Positions 5,818-7,667 of a stretch of 7,667 nucleotides of DNA are shown here, one piece after another. The position numbers were made by a program, and so were the translations under genes. Source of the stretch: JBLHKE01 sp047619485 (GTDB lineage Bacteria > Verrucomicrobiota > Verrucomicrobiia > Verrucomicrobiales > DEV007). How positions within the stretch are numbered: position 1 is the stretch's first letter; each line of letters opens with the position of its first letter. The notes beneath the pieces were generated by a model. It saw nothing but the letters and a program-made list of their open reading frames with translations. It did no database searches and had not been told where the DNA came from. The stretch lies in the NCBI GenBank assembly GCA_047619485.1, contig JBLHKE010000369.1, forward strand, positions 1 to 7,667, written 5' to 3'.

Positions 5818-7667
5818 TAGGGGAGCCGGGACGAGCCAGCTACGGAGGCTTCGGCGTCTTCGAAGAGGAATTTTTTGAAGTCGTCGAAGCGGATTTTTTC
5901 GGCTGGGGGCCAGAAGGTTTCTTTTTTGATGCTTTCGATGATGTGGGCGGCGCAGTCTTTCGCGGATGTTAGGGTGTGTTCGGTGAGGTCTTCCCAGAGG
6001 TCGATCTTAGTGTCGCTCTTGGCCCGGGGGAGTTTGAATAGACCGGTGAGGATGGTCTCTTCGTCCTTGGCGGGTGCGTAGTTTTCTCGCAGCGCCCAGA
6101 TGTAGAGGGGGAGTTGCAGGTTGACCCAGTGTCGCGGCCAACCGTCTGATCCGGTGGTCAGCGCCCAGTCGGGGAAATCGCTGGGCTCTTGGCCGCGGGG
6201 GATCTTCTCGAGGTGGCTGTCGGCGGGGCTGGTGGCTTTGTCTGAGGTTTTGAAGTCGAGGACGCGCAGGGCGCCGGTGAACTCGTGTTGTTCGATGCGG
6301 TCGATTTTGCAGGCGATGGGTAGGCCTGCGATCTGCCACTGGGGGATCTTGTTGTCATCGGTGGGGACTGACCACTCGGCTGCGATGATCTTCCAGCCGT
6401 CGGCGCGTTCCTTGGCCTGGATGGCTGCGGCCCAGCTGAGGCGCTGCTTGGCAGACTCGAGTTGGATGAGGATCGGGACGGGGAGGCTGGAGCTGTAGCG
6501 GGTGGTGACGCGCTTCTCCAAGCGCTCGATGAGGTAGGCGGTGATGTCGCGTTCGCTGTCGCTGTCTTTGATGGCGTCGTCGCGGCCGAAATCTTCGAGC
6601 GCGTCGTGGCAGAGCGTGCCGAAGTCGCGGTTGTCCATCTCGAGTTTGTGGCGGTCGTATTCTTCCATGCGCAGGCCGTGCTTGAGGAAGAAGCGGAAGG
6701 GGCAGCGCAGGTAGTCGCCGAACTGGGTGACGCTGAGGCGGGAGCGGATCTTCGCGTCGTCTGGCAGGTCTGGTAACTCAAGTTGGAAGGCGCGGTTCCA
6801 CGGGGCGAGCGGTGGTTTGTCTTCGTCGAGGTTGCCACTGAAGAGTTGCTTGGTACGGGCGGGGAGATCCTCGTCGGGGCAGAGGAATAGCAGGCGCGAT
6901 GGGCTCAGTGGGGTGTTGTCGGTGGCGGTCTTGCCGACGATGAAGTCTACACGGCCGACCCCGGCGCGCGACTTGATCAGGGCGGTCAGGTAGTAGATGT
7001 CGCGGGCGAGGCGGTGGTCGTTGTCGCGCAGCCCGAGGGCCGCGCGCGCCTGGTTGGGGAGGTAGGCATCGCCGATGATTGCATCGGGGACTTTGCCCTC
7101 GTTGAAGCCGGTGACGATGAGGTGCGGAGCGTCTTCCCAGAGCAGTTCGAGCCAACCTTGGAGGTCGATCGCTGGTTGGCTACTGCTCGTTTCCCGTTCG
7201 GGGTAGAAGGGCTGTTTTGACAGCAGCTGGAGCAGGAGGTTGAGCAGGTCGGCGTTGCTCGGTGGCTGATCGAGGGCTCTGGTGAGCGGTGCTTCGAGTT
7301 CTTGCAGATACTCGAGGATGGTTGCGGAAATTTCCGTGTAAGCTCTGTCTTCGGGGGTGGATGGGTCGAAGCTGCGGTGCGCGTAGACCATGGTGAGGAA
7401 GTCTGGTAGCGCCTGGCTGAGCGGCTCGTCCTCGAGGCGGATCAACCAGCGGTTGATCAGTGTGAGGGTGAATGCCTGCTCGGGGATGACATCGTATCTG
7501 CGCTTGGAGTTGGCGTCCTGGACGTGCTCCAGGGTGTCGGGGAGATGGTCGTTGTGGAGGGCGTCGAAGTTTTTTAGTAATGTCAGGTGATCGTAGGGCT
7601 TTGCGTATTGGTCGGCAGCGGCCTGGGCGAAGTCGGGGATGCGGATGAGTTGGGCGAAGGCGTCGTA
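5817..7667 (-). CDS. addB: AddB-like inactivated helicase/PD-(D/E)XK nuclease subunit (5'-truncated)
   Basis: The frame is open to the right edge, so the start lies outside; 616 residues are visible. The TTG at 7445 is an internal leucine (context LINRWLIRLEDEP). Residue numbers count from it. DLQGWLELLWEDAPHLIVTGFNEGKVP in AddB style (94-120, split here as DLQGWLELLWEDAPHL and IVTGFNEGKVP) belongs to the inactivated helicase core. The C-terminal third is a PDDEXK_1-type nuclease: SVTQFGDYLRCPFRFF (238-253), H280 in GTLCHDALE, E357, D382 in CKIDRIE, D397 and K399 in VLDFKT, and QLPLY (444-448). All catalytic positions are kept. Bacillus-type AddB has one cysteine before the nuclease and three after it that hold a 4Fe-4S cluster. 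Here the first (C248 in RCPF) is present, but after QLPLY there is only one cysteine (C498) and no CxxC group. The gene precedes the AddA-like gene by 66 bp, so they are probably co-transcribed and act as one complex. The family is clear; the symbol is by analogy. Confidence 0.88.
   Translation of the reverse strand, partial: YDAFAQLIRIPDFAQAAADQYAKPYDHLTLLKNFDALHNDHLPDTLEHVQDANSKRRYDVIPEQAFTLTLINRWLIRLEDEPLSQALPDFLTMVYAHRSFDPSTPEDRAYTEISATILEYLQELEAPLTRALDQPPSNADLLNLLLQLLSKQPFYPERETSSSQPAIDLQGWLELLWEDAPHLIVTGFNEGKVPDAIIGDAYLPNQARAALGLRDNDHRLARDIYYLTALIKSRAGVGRVDFIVGKTATDNTPLSPSRLLFLCPDEDLPARTKQLFSGNLDEDKPPLAPWNRAFQLELPDLPDDAKIRSRLSVTQFGDYLRCPFRFFLKHGLRMEEYDRHKLEMDNRDFGTLCHDALEDFGRDDAIKDSDSERDITAYLIERLEKRVTTRYSSSLPVPILIQLESAKQRLSWAAAIQAKERADGWKIIAAEWSVPTDDNKIPQWQIAGLPIACKIDRIEQHEFTGALRVLDFKTSDKATSPADSHLEKIPRGQEPSDFPDWALTTGSDGWPRHWVNLQLPLYIWALRENYAPAKDEETILTGLFKLPRAKSDTKIDLWEDLTEHTLTSAKDCAAHIIESIKKETFWPPAEKIRFDDFKKFLFEDAEASVAGSSRLP

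Noticed and set aside
6158..6838. Minus-strand 226-codon frame inside the AddB-like gene, rich in Ser, Thr, Pro and Arg
   Set aside because: It is a shifted-frame shadow of the nuclease-domain coding sequence, which has clear motifs in its own frame.
7443..7445. TTG as the start codon of the AddB-like gene
   Set aside because: The frame continues upstream for 74 more codons to the window edge with natural protein sequence, so this is an internal leucine.

Overview
The window looks like bacterial chromosome of high G+C, most likely from the Verrucomicrobiota or a close PVC relative. Three things point there, all by recall rather than by search: a FAD-dependent oxidoreductase carrying a golvesin-like C-terminal domain, a helical-repeat protein with recurring (D)P-x-x-A-x-x-x-L units, and an AddB/AddA-type nuclease pair. 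No phage, transposase, CRISPR, tRNA or rRNA signal is visible.

Left part, plus strand (1-2554): the 3' portion of a FAD-dependent oxidoreductase runs in from the left edge and ends at 1367. Its stop overlaps a GTG (GTGA, 1364-1367) that could open the next gene. That next gene encodes a membrane-anchored or secreted protein with alpha-helical repeats, but its coding signal moves through all three plus-strand frames. Each move is in the same direction and each can be explained by one extra G in a short G run (about 1585-1608, 2289-2292 and possibly 2366-2368). I treat it as one pseudogene, or a gene broken by base-calling errors. If repaired it would code for about 377-395 residues and would end about 47 bp inside the 3' end of the convergent helicase gene.

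Right part, minus strand (2508-7667): a two-gene double-strand-break repair unit, transcribed right to left. The upstream gene is an AddB-like inactivated-helicase/nuclease subunit; its start lies beyond the right edge and its stop is at 5817-5819. A 66-bp spacer follows, then an intact 1080-residue AddA-like UvrD-family helicase with a C-terminal RecB-type nuclease (5750 to 2508). Both proteins keep a full set of PD-(D/E)XK residues, so the pair should form a two-nuclease AddAB-type enzyme that resects broken DNA ends for RecA-dependent repair. The AddB-like subunit lacks the C-terminal cysteine triplet that forms the iron-sulfur staple in Bacillus-type AddB.

The spacer between the two repair genes holds three degenerate 9-bp units bracketed by an 8-bp direct repeat, which resembles a small dispersed intergenic repeat. 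Apart from it there is no gene-free stretch longer than about 70 bp. I see no convincing promoter or terminator; the promoter of the repair unit would lie beyond the right edge. I found no system that I can support as wholly new. The points most worth checking are the G-run frameshifts, the missing Fe-S cysteines and the spacer repeat.
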